Below are positions 7,582-14,977 of a stretch of 31,670 nucleotides of DNA, piece after piece. The notes beneath the pieces were generated by a model. It saw only the letters and a list, made by a program, of their open reading frames with translations, did not search any database and was not told the DNA's origin. Every line of letters starts with the position of its first letter. The first letter of the stretch is position 1. Origin of the DNA: DASXTS01 sp036505275. GTDB lineage: Bacteria; Actinomycetota; Actinomycetes; Mycobacteriales; Pseudonocardiaceae. The stretch spans positions 1 through 31,670 of the forward strand of contig DASXTS010000422.1 in assembly GCA_036505275.1 (NCBI GenBank), read 5' to 3'. The translations under genes and the position numbers were made by a program.

Positions 7582-8568
7582 TCAGGCTCCCTGGCGTTCG
7601 AGCAGGTGCCGTACTCCGTCCACGATCCGGTGGCTGTCGGGGATGTACGCGCGCTCCAGCACGGGGCTGAACGGCACCGGCGAGAACGGCGCGCCGATCC
7701 GCAGCACCGGGGCGTCGAGGTAGTCGAAGGCCTCTTCCTGGATCTGCGACGAGATCTCGGCGCCGATGCCGGCGAAGGTGACGGCTTCGTGCACCACGAC
7801 GGCGCGGTTGGTGCGTCGCACCGAGTCGAGGATCGTGTTGCTGTCCAGTGGCTGCACGGTGCGCACGTCGATCACCTCGACGTCGATGCCCGACTCGGCC
7901 AGTTCCGCCGCGGCGACCACCGCTTCGTTCACCATCCGGCCGACCCCGATGACCGTGACGTCGTTGCCCGAGCGCACCGTCTCGGCCTGCCCGAACGGGA
8001 TCGCGTAGATCTCCTCCGGCACCGGGCCCTTGGTACCGAGCATGCGCTTGTTCAGCACGACGACGGTCGGGTTGTCGTCGCGGATGGCGGCGACCATGAG
8101 CCCCTTCACGTCGTGCGGCGACGAGGGCAGGGCGACCTTCAGTCCGGGCACGTGGGCCAACCACGCTTCCAGGCTCTGGCTGTGCTGCGGTCCGGCGGAG
8201 AGCCCCGCGCCGCCCGCGGTGGTGAGGGTGAGCGGCACGGTGACGTCGCCGCCGAACATGTACTTCAGCTTCGCCGCCTGGTTGTACAGCTGGTCGAGGC
8301 AGACGCCGATGAAGTCGAAGAACATGAGGTCGACCACCGGCCGCAGGCCGCGCGCGGCGGCGCCGACGCCCATCCCGAGGAAGCCCATCTCCGAGATCGG
8401 CGTGTCGATCACGCGCTTCTCGCCGTAGGTCTTCAGCAGGCCGTCGAATGCGTGGAACACGCCGCCGTAGTGGGCGACGTCCTCGCCGATCACGACAACG
8501 TTCTCGTCCTCGGCCATCGCCTGCATGAGCGACTCGTTGAAGGCCTTCACATAGGTGAGCTCGCGCAT
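7582..8568 (-). CDS. E1 component beta subunit, thiamine-diphosphate dehydrogenase (AcoB/PdhB/BkdB type)
   Basis: 328 residues, the usual length for a separate E1-beta chain. The pyrimidine-binding transketolase domain is N-terminal (MRELTYVKAFNESL..., VIGEDVAHYGGVF, RVIDTPISEMGFLGMGVGAA). The C-terminal transketolase domain carries VTVIGVGRMVNEAV and VEVIDVRTVQPLD. With E1-alpha it forms the alpha2-beta2 enzyme that decarboxylates a 2-oxoacid, or cleaves an acyloin such as acetoin, and acylates lipoyl-E2. It lies 8 bp after E1-alpha and 1 bp before E2, a standard E1a-E1b-E2 operon order. The exact substrate class (acetoin against branched-chain or pyruvate) cannot be settled by eye; the alpha subunit leans to the acetoin type. 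Confidence 0.93.
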   Translation of the reverse strand: MRELTYVKAFNESLMQAMAEDENVVVIGEDVAHYGGVFHAFDGLLKTYGEKRVIDTPISEMGFLGMGVGAAARGLRPVVDLMFFDFIGVCLDQLYNQAAKLKYMFGGDVTVPLTLTTAGGAGLSAGPQHSQSLEAWLAHVPGLKVALPSSPHDVKGLMVAAIRDDNPTVVVLNKRMLGTKGPVPEEIYAIPFGQAETVRSGNDVTVIGVGRMVNEAVVAAAELAESGIDVEVIDVRTVQPLDSNTILDSVRRTNRAVVVHEAVTFAGIGAEISSQIQEEAFDYLDAPVLRIGAPFSPVPFSPVLERAYIPDSHRIVDGVRHLLERQGA

Positions 8569-8576
8569 GCCGGACC

Positions 8577-9560
8577 TCAGACCGTGTAGACGTTGACGAG
8601 CAGGTCGGCGGGATCGGGGTCGGGGCTCTGCTCCGCGAACCTGATCGCCTCGACGATCTCCGCGCGGGTCTCGTCCCAGACTTTCTGGAGTTCCATTTCA
8701 CCTGCGAGATTCGCCTTGGTCATCCGCTGCTCGATGGCGGTGATCGCGTCCCGTTCCTTCCAGAGGTCGATCTCGTCCTGGGTGCGGTAGGGGATCCGCA
8801 GCCCCTTGACGCCCTGGTGGTCGTAGTACCGGTAGGTCTTCGCCTCGAGCAGCGACGGCCCTTCCCCGGCGCGCGCCCGCTCGACGAGCTTCTTGGACAT
8901 TTCGTACACCGCCACGACGTCCATGCCGTCGACGATCTCACTCGGCATCCCGTACGCGGCCGCGCGATCGGCGACGTCCCGCAGCAGCATGTGCCGCTCC
9001 TGGGGGGTGAACTCGGCGTAGCCGTTGTTCTCGCACACGAAGATCACCGGCAGGTGCAACACGGCGGCGAGGTTCGCCGACTCGTGAAAGGCGCCGATGT
9101 TGCTGGCGCCGTCGCCGAAGAACGACACCGCGACCGAGTCCTGGCCCTTGTACGCCGCCGCGAACGCCGCCCCGACGGCGTGCGGTATGCCGCCGCCGAC
9201 GATGCCGTTGGCGCCCAGCATGCCGATGCTCAGATCGTTGATGTGCATGCTGCCGCCGCGGCCCTTGCAGTAGCCGGTCTCCTTGCCGAACAGCTCGGCA
9301 TACATGTAGCGCAGGTTCGCGCCCTTCGCGACCGCGTGGCCGTGGCCGCGGTGCGTGGAGGTGATGACGTCGTCGTCGCGCAGCGTCGCCATCACGCCGG
9401 ACCCGACCGCCTCCTGGCCGACGTACAGGTGCAGGAAGCCGGGCAACCGTCCGCCTTCCATGAGCTTGCCGGCCTCCTCCTCGAACAGCCTGATCCGGAC
9501 CATCCTCCGGTGCAGGTCGCGCAGCACCGCTATCGGCACCGTCCCGATCGAGTCCGTCAT
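8577..9560 (-). CDS. E1 component alpha subunit, thiamine-diphosphate dehydrogenase (AcoA-like)
   Basis: 327 residues from the ATG at 9560, which has GGAG five bases upstream; a GTG one codon earlier is too close to it. The thiamine-diphosphate/Mg motif runs from GDGASNIGAF (149-158) to ENN (177-179). Other family blocks are HLYVGQEAV, THRGHGHAVAKG, KGRGGSMHI and NGIVGGGIPHAVGAAF. The last block and the HRGHGH/AKG pattern resemble acetoin dehydrogenase alpha subunits, though pyruvate and branched-chain E1-alpha share much of this. It is the first gene of a six-gene minus-strand operon that ends with the Rieske oxygenase. The 159-bp region upstream is shared with the divergent ThuA-like gene and must hold both promoters. 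No E3 gene accompanies it. Confidence 0.92.
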   Translation of the reverse strand: MTDSIGTVPIAVLRDLHRRMVRIRLFEEEAGKLMEGGRLPGFLHLYVGQEAVGSGVMATLRDDDVITSTHRGHGHAVAKGANLRYMYAELFGKETGYCKGRGGSMHINDLSIGMLGANGIVGGGIPHAVGAAFAAAYKGQDSVAVSFFGDGASNIGAFHESANLAAVLHLPVIFVCENNGYAEFTPQERHMLLRDVADRAAAYGMPSEIVDGMDVVAVYEMSKKLVERARAGEGPSLLEAKTYRYYDHQGVKGLRIPYRTQDEIDLWKERDAITAIEQRMTKANLAGEMELQKVWDETRAEIVEAIRFAEQSPDPDPADLLVNVYTV

Positions 9561-9666
9561 CACCGCTCCACATCAAGCTGGCTGGCCGCCAATGTCCGCT
9601 ACCGTACTGGCCGGATGGGGTGTAAGACTACGCCGTCTCCACAAAGTCCCACCTGCAAACGCATGG

Positions 9667-9689
9667 GCGCCCGCAGCCCTCGCGGGCGC
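9667..9689 (+). promoter_or_regulatory. GC-rich hairpin in the leader of the ThuA-like gene
   Basis: A perfect 8-bp inverted repeat (GCGCCCGC, 7-base loop, GCGGGCGC) lies 30 bp upstream of the ATG at 9720, inside the 159-bp divergent region between E1-alpha and the ThuA-like gene. It lacks a T-run, so an intrinsic terminator is unlikely; an operator or a leader RNA hairpin are both possible. No convincing -35/-10 pair was found for either divergent gene. Confidence 0.4.
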
Positions 9690-9719
9690 GTCGGCTGGCT
9701 TGAAGGGGCTGGCGATGGC

Positions 9720-10589
9720 ATGACTGCCGACCGGCCGCTGCGGCTGCTGGCCGTGACCGGCGGGCACCGGCTCGACCTCGACGCGTTCACCGACATGCTC
9801 GCGGCGATCTGCGCCGAACGGGGCTGGGCCTTCGCGCACGCCGTCCAGCCGGCCGCGCAGGACTGGCTGGGACCGGAGCACCGCGGGCTGTTCGACGCGG
9901 TGCTCTGCCACGACGTGCCGGGCCTGTCGCTGCGGCGCGGCACCGCTCCCGAGCCGGTGGGCCCGTCGCCGTCCGTCGCCCGCCGGCTCGCGGACCTGCT
10001 GCGTGGCGGCCAGGGCTTCGTCTTTCTGCACCACGCGCTCGCCGGGTGGCCGGGGTGGCCCGGATGGGCGGACGTGCTCGGCGGCCGGTACCACTACGCG
10101 CCTGCCGAACTGCACGGCACGCGATGGCCCGATTCCGGGTTCCGCTACGCCGACTACACCGCCCGCGTCATCCACCCTGGGCACCCGGTCTGCGCCGGCA
10201 TCGAGGACTTCGGCCTCTCCGACGAGCTGTACAGCTGCCCGGTGTTCGAGTCCGACATCGTCGGTCTGTTGCGTGCCGTCGCGCCGCCGGGCCCGTTCCG
10301 CGAGACGTTCCACGAGGTGCTCGGCACCCCGCGCCAGGGCGCACCATGGCAGCACCCCCCGGCCAGCGACCTGATCGCGTGGGCGAAGGCCGCCGGTGCC
10401 AGCCCGATCGTGTACATCCAGCCGGGCGACGGGCCAGCGACCTTCGCCACCGCGATGTACCGGCGACTGATCGGCAATGCCGTCGCGTGGGTGTCCTCCC
10501 CCGATGCCCATGCCTGGGCCGCCCACCACCCGACCGAGGTGGTCCTGCCTTCCGACCGAAGAGATCCCGCCCGAAGAGATCCCGCCTGA
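9720..10589 (+). CDS. ThuA-like domain protein (class I glutamine amidotransferase-like fold)
   Basis: 289 residues from the ATG at 9720; the frame is open far upstream, but that part is antisense to E1-alpha. An AAGGGG lies about 10 bases before the ATG. ThuA-type signatures are the N-terminal strand LRLLAVTGGHRLDLDAF, the block GGQGFVFLHHALAGWPGW followed by ADVLGGRYHYAP, and GIEDFGLSDELY. ThuA proteins were named from trehalose utilisation in rhizobia; their chemistry is poorly defined, and they often sit beside sugar or polyol oxidoreductases. Here it is followed by an SDR and a second ThuA-like protein. The last residues (RRDPARRDPA) are encoded by a 15-bp tandem repeat that also holds the stop codon, so the C-terminal tail is likely not functional. 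Confidence 0.82.
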   Translation: MTADRPLRLLAVTGGHRLDLDAFTDMLAAICAERGWAFAHAVQPAAQDWLGPEHRGLFDAVLCHDVPGLSLRRGTAPEPVGPSPSVARRLADLLRGGQGFVFLHHALAGWPGWPGWADVLGGRYHYAPAELHGTRWPDSGFRYADYTARVIHPGHPVCAGIEDFGLSDELYSCPVFESDIVGLLRAVAPPGPFRETFHEVLGTPRQGAPWQHPPASDLIAWAKAAGASPIVYIQPGDGPATFATAMYRRLIGNAVAWVSSPDAHAWAAHHPTEVVLPSDRRDPARRDPA

Positions 10590-10602
10590 AGAGATCCCGC
10601 CT
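10558..10602. repeat. 15-bp tandem repeat, three units, covering the ThuA-like stop codon
   Basis: Three 15-bp units of GAAGAGATCCCGCC(C/T) start at 10558, 10573 and 10588, followed by a partial unit. The change from C to T at the end of unit 2 creates the TGA that ends the ThuA-like gene (10587-10589); unit 1 lacks it. The array runs up to the ribosome-binding site of the following SDR gene. Confidence 0.85.
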
Positions 10603-10623
10603 GAAGAGAAACGAGGAACCGCC

Positions 10624-11388
10624 GTGGATCTGCAGTTGACCGGACGTAAGGCGCTCGTGACCGGCGCCAGCCGCGGTATCGGCCGCGCGATCGCCGAGTT
10701 GCTGGCCGACGAGGGGTGCGACCTCGCGCTCTGCGCGCGCGGCACGGAAGCCCTCGAGGCACTGGCCGACGATCTTCGCGCGCGCGGCCGGAAGGTCGTC
10801 ACGGCGGCGGTGGACGTGGCCGACGAGCAGGCCGTCACCGGGTTCGTCGAGACCGCAGCGGAGGGGTTGTCCGGCCTCGACATCGTGATCTCGAACGTCT
10901 CCGCTGGATCGCTCAAGGGGCCGGACCAGTGGCTGATCAGCCTCAAGGCCGACCTGCTCGCCTTCGTCCGGCTGGTCGAGGCGTCCGTCCCACACCTGGA
11001 GCGTTCCGAAGCGGCAGCCATCGTCGCGCTCGGCACGACGTCGGCGTTCGACACCCTGCCGCCGACCGCGCCCAACTCCTACGCCGCACTGAAGGCCGCC
11101 GTGCTGCAGCACGCGTCGGCGCTCGGCCACTCGCTGGCGCAGAAGGGAATCCGGGTGAACACCGTCTCCCCCGGCCCCATCGACTTCCCGGGCGGCGCAT
11201 GGGACAGCCTGCGCGAGCGACGGCCGGAGTTCTACGAGGCCATCCGCGCTCGCATCCCGCTTGGCCGGCTCGGCCGGCCGGAGGAGGTCGCGCGGGCGGT
11301 CGCGTTCCTGGCCAGCCCGGCGGCGAGCTTCTGCACGGCCGTCGACCTCGTCGTGGACGGCGGCTTCGTCAGCCGCGTCCAGTTCTAG
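10624..11388 (+). CDS. Short-chain dehydrogenase/reductase (SDR)
   Basis: 254 residues from a GTG at 10624, supported by GAGGAA seven bases upstream. A longer in-frame start exists, but its extra residues would come from the tandem repeat. Classical SDR features: TGASRGIG at 13-20 for the nucleotide, a variant SNVSAG at 90-95 in place of NNAG, catalytic S140, Y153 and K157 (YAALK), and a C-terminal VVDGGF. This family uses NAD(P)H to interconvert alcohols and ketones. It sits between two ThuA-like genes, 14 bp before the second, so the three are probably one operon acting on the same hydroxylated compound. Several FabG-like functions are possible. Confidence 0.92.
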   Translation: MDLQLTGRKALVTGASRGIGRAIAELLADEGCDLALCARGTEALEALADDLRARGRKVVTAAVDVADEQAVTGFVETAAEGLSGLDIVISNVSAGSLKGPDQWLISLKADLLAFVRLVEASVPHLERSEAAAIVALGTTSAFDTLPPTAPNSYAALKAAVLQHASALGHSLAQKGIRVNTVSPGPIDFPGGAWDSLRERRPEFYEAIRARIPLGRLGRPEEVARAVAFLASPAASFCTAVDLVVDGGFVSRVQF

Positions 11389-11402
11389 CCGAGCTGATCG
11401 GC

Positions 11403-12200
11403 ATGGGCGGACCGGCCGGGCGGGTGGACGCCGTGCTCGTCTGCGGCGGCCAGTGGCACGACTTCGACTACGCGCGCCTGCAGCTGCTCGAGCAGCTCGC
11501 GCAATGGGAGCAGGTGCGCACCAGGGTGTACGAGGACTACGACTGCGCCGACGCGCTGCGGGTCGCCGACCTGCTCGTCACCTACACGTGCAATGTTCGG
11601 CCCGATCCGGCGCAGCAGCGGATACTGGTCGACTACGTCGAACGCGGCGGACGCTGGCTGGCACTGCACGGCACGCACTCGGCGATCGACCCGCCGGACG
11701 GCGACGGCCCCTACCGCACGCCGCGGGCACTGGGTGAAGTGGCGGTGCTGCTCGGCGGGCAGTTCCTGGCCCACCCGCCGATCGCGCCGTACACCGTGCA
11801 CATCACGAAGCCCGAGCACCCGCTGGTGGCCGGTATCGAGCCGTTCGAGGTGCGCGACGAGCTGTACGTCCTGGAACTGCGCCAGCCGCTGGAGGTGCTG
11901 CTGCACGCCCGGTTCACCGGGGAGTGCCGCGGCTTCGAGGAAGGGCACGTCACCGACGACGAGCCTCGGCCGGTCCTGTACCTGCGGCCCTCGGGTGCGG
12001 GCAACGTCTGCTACTTCACCCTGGGGCACTGCCGGGGGCGCTTCGACATGCAGGACCGGGGCGTCGCCGATACCGGCAAGCGCGACCTCGGCAGCTGGGT
12101 GGTACCGGAGTTCCGCACGGTGCTTCGCCGCTGCCTGGCATGGGCCATCACCGGCCGCTTCGACGCAGCGGTCAAGGCCGCCGCGAGTCCAAGTAACTAG
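11403..12200 (+). CDS. ThuA-like domain protein, second copy
   Basis: 265 residues from the ATG at 11403. The ThuA-like pattern is clear: VDAVLVCGGQWHDFDYAR at the N-terminus, LLVTYTCN, then VERGGRWLALHGTHSAI, VAVLLGGQFLAHPP, EHPLVAGIEPFEVRDELY, and the late block VCYFTLGHCRGRFD. It is diverged from the ThuA-like protein at 9720-10589, so the two are not a recent duplication. It begins 14 bp after the SDR stop, consistent with one transcript. Role unknown. The pairing of two distinct ThuA-like proteins around a dehydrogenase suggests they act together, possibly as a heteromer or on successive intermediates, but this is inference. Confidence 0.82.
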   Translation: MGGPAGRVDAVLVCGGQWHDFDYARLQLLEQLAQWEQVRTRVYEDYDCADALRVADLLVTYTCNVRPDPAQQRILVDYVERGGRWLALHGTHSAIDPPDGDGPYRTPRALGEVAVLLGGQFLAHPPIAPYTVHITKPEHPLVAGIEPFEVRDELYVLELRQPLEVLLHARFTGECRGFEEGHVTDDEPRPVLYLRPSGAGNVCYFTLGHCRGRFDMQDRGVADTGKRDLGSWVVPEFRTVLRRCLAWAITGRFDAAVKAAASPSN

Positions 12201-12243
12201 CGTCCCTATTCACTTACTCCTTCTCATCGCGGAGGCCGCCGTA

Positions 12244-12249
12244 TAGGGT
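12244..12249 (+). promoter_or_regulatory. Possible -10 element of a leaderless transcript
   Basis: TAGGGT, matching the actinobacterial TAnnnT -10 pattern, ends 8 bases before the GTG at 12258, and no Shine-Dalgarno sequence fits that start. A transcript starting at or next to the GTG would be leaderless. No convincing -35 is visible. Confidence 0.35.
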
Positions 12250-12257
12250 CTCCTAGC

Positions 12258-13316
12258 GTGAGTTCGGCTCCCCCGAGCGCGCGGATGGTCACTCTCGCCT
12301 CACTGCCGGAAGGCCGCCCGACGCGCGAGAACTTCGACGTCGACGAGCGGCCGCTCCCCGCGCTCGAGGACGGGCAGCTGCTGGTGCACAACACGTTCAT
12401 GAGCGTCGACCCTTCGATGCGCGGGCGCATGGAGGCGACGGAGAAGCACTACACCACGAACTTCGCGGTGGGCGGCCCACTGGACGGCTCCGCGGTGGGC
12501 AGGGTCATCGAGAGCCGCGCCCAGGGCTACGCCGCCGGCGACCACGTACGGCACCGGCTCGGCTGGCGCGACTATGCGGTGGTCGATGCGGCCAGCGCGT
12601 ACAAGGTCGACCCGGCGCTCGCGCCGCTGTCCACGTGGCTCGGGTTGCTCGGCCAGACCGGCTTCACCGCGTACGTGGGTCTGGTCCGGGCCGGCGAGCT
12701 GCGCGAGGGCGACGTCGTCTTCGTCTCCGCCGCGGCGGGCGCTGTCGGCAGCGCGGCCGGCCAGTTCGCCCGGCTGCTCGGCGCCTCGCGGGTCATCGGC
12801 AGCGCCGGCGGCCCGGACAAGGCACGAATGCTCGTCGACGAGCTCGGCTTCGACGAGGGCATCGACTACCGCGGCGGGCTCGCAGCCGCCCTCACCAAGG
12901 CCGCGCCCAACGGAATCGATCTCTACTTCGACAACGTCGGCGGCGACCACCTGGTGACAGCGCTCTACGCGCTGAACCTCCGCGGCCGCGCGGCGCTCTG
13001 CGGGATGATCTCCACGATGGAGGACGCGTCCGGCGCACCGGGCGTCCACCACCTGATCCAGGCGGTGCTGAAGCGGCTGACGCTGCGCGGTTTCATCGTC
13101 CGCGACCACGAGGACCTTCGCCCGGAGTTCGAGAAGCGGGTCGCCGAGTGGCTGCGCACCGGCGAGCTGGTGTCCAAGGAGACGGTCGTCGACGGCCTCG
13201 AGAACGCCGCCGACGCGCTGATCGGGCTGCTCTCCGGCGCGAACGTCGGCAAGATGCTCGTCCGGGTCACACCTGACGACGCGGACGACGACGCAGGCGA
13301 CGAGGCAGCGGTCTGA
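12258..13316 (+). CDS. NADP-dependent MDR-family enone/alkenal reductase
   Basis: 352 residues, MDR superfamily without zinc ligands, resembling the leukotriene B4 dehydrogenase/prostaglandin reductase/curcumin reductase group. Features are the N-terminal GroES-like region (PLPALEDGQLLVHNTFMSVDPSM in two overlapping blocks), GLLGQTGFTAYVGL, the nucleotide loop AAAGAVGSAAGQFARLLG and IDLYFDNVGGDHL. Such enzymes reduce an activated C=C bond with NADPH. The GTG start has no ribosome site but a close upstream -10-like element; an ATG at codon 10 (MVTLASLPEG) is a reasonable alternative. It heads a run of plus-strand CoA genes ending at 17394. The acidic tail after VRVTP is unusual and probably disordered. 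Confidence 0.9.
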   Translation: MSSAPPSARMVTLASLPEGRPTRENFDVDERPLPALEDGQLLVHNTFMSVDPSMRGRMEATEKHYTTNFAVGGPLDGSAVGRVIESRAQGYAAGDHVRHRLGWRDYAVVDAASAYKVDPALAPLSTWLGLLGQTGFTAYVGLVRAGELREGDVVFVSAAAGAVGSAAGQFARLLGASRVIGSAGGPDKARMLVDELGFDEGIDYRGGLAAALTKAAPNGIDLYFDNVGGDHLVTALYALNLRGRAALCGMISTMEDASGAPGVHHLIQAVLKRLTLRGFIVRDHEDLRPEFEKRVAEWLRTGELVSKETVVDGLENAADALIGLLSGANVGKMLVRVTPDDADDDAGDEAAV

Positions 13317-13330
13317 ACCAGGAGGAACCC

Positions 13331-14557
13331 GTGGACATCACCGTTGCGCCGCACGTCGAGGAGCTGGCCAAGCAGACCCGCAGGTTCATCCGCGACGTCG
13401 TCATGCCGGTGGAGGCGCAGCTCGGCGGCGTGGTCCACGACGGGCCCGACGAGGCGCGCCGCTCGCTGCAGCGGCAGGCCAAGGAGGCCGGACTGCTGTC
13501 GCCGCACGTCGGCGAGGACTGGGGCGGCCGCGGGCTGGACGTCCGTGGTCAGTCGGTTGTCTTCGAGGAGGCCGGCTACTCCCTGCTCGGCCCGCTCGCG
13601 ATGAACTGCGCGGCGCCGGACGAGGGCAACATGCACCTGCTCGAGGTCGTCGCGTCCGAGGAACAGAAGCAGCGCTACCTGCGGCCGCTCGCCGGCGGCG
13701 AGATCCGGTCCTGCTTCGCCATGACCGAGCCGGCCCCTGGCGCGGGCTCCGACCCGGCGATGCTGTCGACGACGGCGACGCGGGTCGACGGCGGCTGGCG
13801 CATCGACGGCCGGAAGTGGTTCATCACCGGCGCGCACGGCGCGGGCTTCGCCATCTGCATGGCTCGCACCAGCGGATCGCCCGGGGAGCGGGGCGGCGCC
13901 ACGATGTTCCTCGTCGACGCGGACAACCCCGGGATGCGCGTGGTCCGCGACATCGACACGCTGGACGAGGCGCAGTTCGGCGGGCACAGCGAGATCGTCT
14001 TCGAGAACTGCGTCGTCACGGAGGACGCGGTGCTCGGCGAGGTGGACCGCGGTTTCGCGTACGCCCAGGTCCGCCTCGCGCCAGCCCGGCTGACGCACTG
14101 CATGCGGTGGCTCGGCGTGGCGCGCCGTGCTCACGACATCGCGGTCGACTGGGCGGCGACCCGCAAGGCATTCGGCGGCATCCTCGGCGAGCTGGGCATG
14201 GTGCAGCAGCTCATCGCCGACAACGAGATCGACATCGCGGCCAGCCGGGCGCTGATCCGGCACACCGCCGCGGTGCTCGACAGCGGGGAGCGCGGCGGCA
14301 CCGAATCGTCCATCGCCAAGACGTTCGTCGCTGAGGCCGTCAACCGGGTCGTCGACCGGGCCGTGCAGGTGTGCGGCGCGCTGGGCGTCTCAGGGGACGT
14401 GCTGCTGTCGCGCTACCTGCGCGAGGTGCGCCCGTTCCGCATCTACGACGGGCCGTCCGAGGTGCACCGGTGGGCGATCGGGCGCCGGGCGATCAGCCAG
14501 CGCCGCAAGGCCATCGAAGCGGGCGAGCAGCCCCGCTGGTCGAAGCCGGAGCGGTGA
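13331..14557 (+). CDS. Acyl-CoA dehydrogenase, ACAD10/11-like
   Basis: 408 residues from a GTG with a strong GGAGGA seven bases upstream. Acyl-CoA dehydrogenase blocks are present: FAMTEPAPGAGSDP and WFITGA for FAD, FGGHSEIVFENC in the middle domain, and RPFRIYDGPSEVH near the C-terminus. These flavoenzymes introduce a 2,3-double bond into an acyl-CoA. The residue aligned with the classical catalytic Glu of the IYEGT motif appears to be Asp (about residue 373), a pattern I associate with the ACAD10/11 branch. It starts 14 bp after the MDR reductase and is followed 3 bp later by the DUF35 protein, so it belongs to the same operon. Substrate unknown. Confidence 0.9.
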   Translation: MDITVAPHVEELAKQTRRFIRDVVMPVEAQLGGVVHDGPDEARRSLQRQAKEAGLLSPHVGEDWGGRGLDVRGQSVVFEEAGYSLLGPLAMNCAAPDEGNMHLLEVVASEEQKQRYLRPLAGGEIRSCFAMTEPAPGAGSDPAMLSTTATRVDGGWRIDGRKWFITGAHGAGFAICMARTSGSPGERGGATMFLVDADNPGMRVVRDIDTLDEAQFGGHSEIVFENCVVTEDAVLGEVDRGFAYAQVRLAPARLTHCMRWLGVARRAHDIAVDWAATRKAFGGILGELGMVQQLIADNEIDIAASRALIRHTAAVLDSGERGGTESSIAKTFVAEAVNRVVDRAVQVCGALGVSGDVLLSRYLREVRPFRIYDGPSEVHRWAIGRRAISQRRKAIEAGEQPRWSKPER

Positions 14558-14560
14558 GCG

Positions 14561-14977
14561 ATGGCCGCCGTACCGGTGGAGCCGGCGCTGTTCGCCTCCC
14601 TCGACCCCCCGAAGCTCGCCGGCTCGCGGTGCGCGAACTGCGGCACGGTCGCGTTTCCCGTGCAGACCGGCTGCGCGAAGTGCACCGGCTCGCAGCTGAC
14701 TCATGTGGAGCTGCCTGACCGCGGAACGCTGTGGACGTGGACGGTGCAGGCGTTCGAGCCGAAAGCGCCCTATCGCGTCCCTGACTCGGGGTTCGAGCCG
14801 TATGGCGTCGGCTACGTCGACCTCGGCGAGGTGATCGTCGAGTCCCGCCTGGAGGGCGACCAGGCGGCGTTGCAGATCGACCAGCCGATGCGGCTCGTCC
14901 TGCGGCCGCTCTGGTCGCGGGAGGACGGCGACACCGTGGTGACCTACGCATTCGAGCCGGACGGGGGCCCGCCATGA
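14561..14977 (+). CDS. Zn-ribbon/OB-fold protein (DUF35 type), partner of the thiolase-fold protein
   Basis: 138 residues. An N-terminal rubredoxin-like zinc ribbon has C24, C27, C38 and C41 (CANC...CAKC), followed by an OB-fold domain with GTLWTWTVQAFEP and PYGVGYVDL. DUF35 proteins are obligate partners of thiolase-fold enzymes; in steroid side-chain degradation the ChsH2 C-terminal DUF35 domain binds Ltp2 to form a retro-aldolase. Its stop overlaps the start of the thiolase-fold gene by four bases (ATGA at 14974-14977), so the two are translationally coupled and very likely form a complex. Here DUF35 is free-standing, not fused to a MaoC-like hydratase as in ChsH2. Confidence 0.9.
   Translation: MAAVPVEPALFASLDPPKLAGSRCANCGTVAFPVQTGCAKCTGSQLTHVELPDRGTLWTWTVQAFEPKAPYRVPDSGFEPYGVGYVDLGEVIVESRLEGDQAALQIDQPMRLVLRPLWSREDGDTVVTYAFEPDGGPP

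Noticed and set aside
10477..10623. N-terminal extension of the SDR with TEEIPPEEIPPEE repeats
   Set aside because: The repeats come from the 15-bp DNA repeat read in another frame; the GTG at 10624 has a ribosome site and gives the normal SDR N-terminus.
9573..11075. 500-codon minus-strand open frame over the ThuA/SDR genes
   Set aside because: Its translation is low-complexity with repeated SSGGI units derived from the 15-bp tandem repeat and shows no family motif; the plus-strand genes have them.
12965..14263. 432-codon minus-strand open frame over the first acyl-CoA dehydrogenase
   Set aside because: It is antisense to a gene with FAD-binding motifs and a strong ribosome site; the translation is Arg/Val/His-rich without domains.
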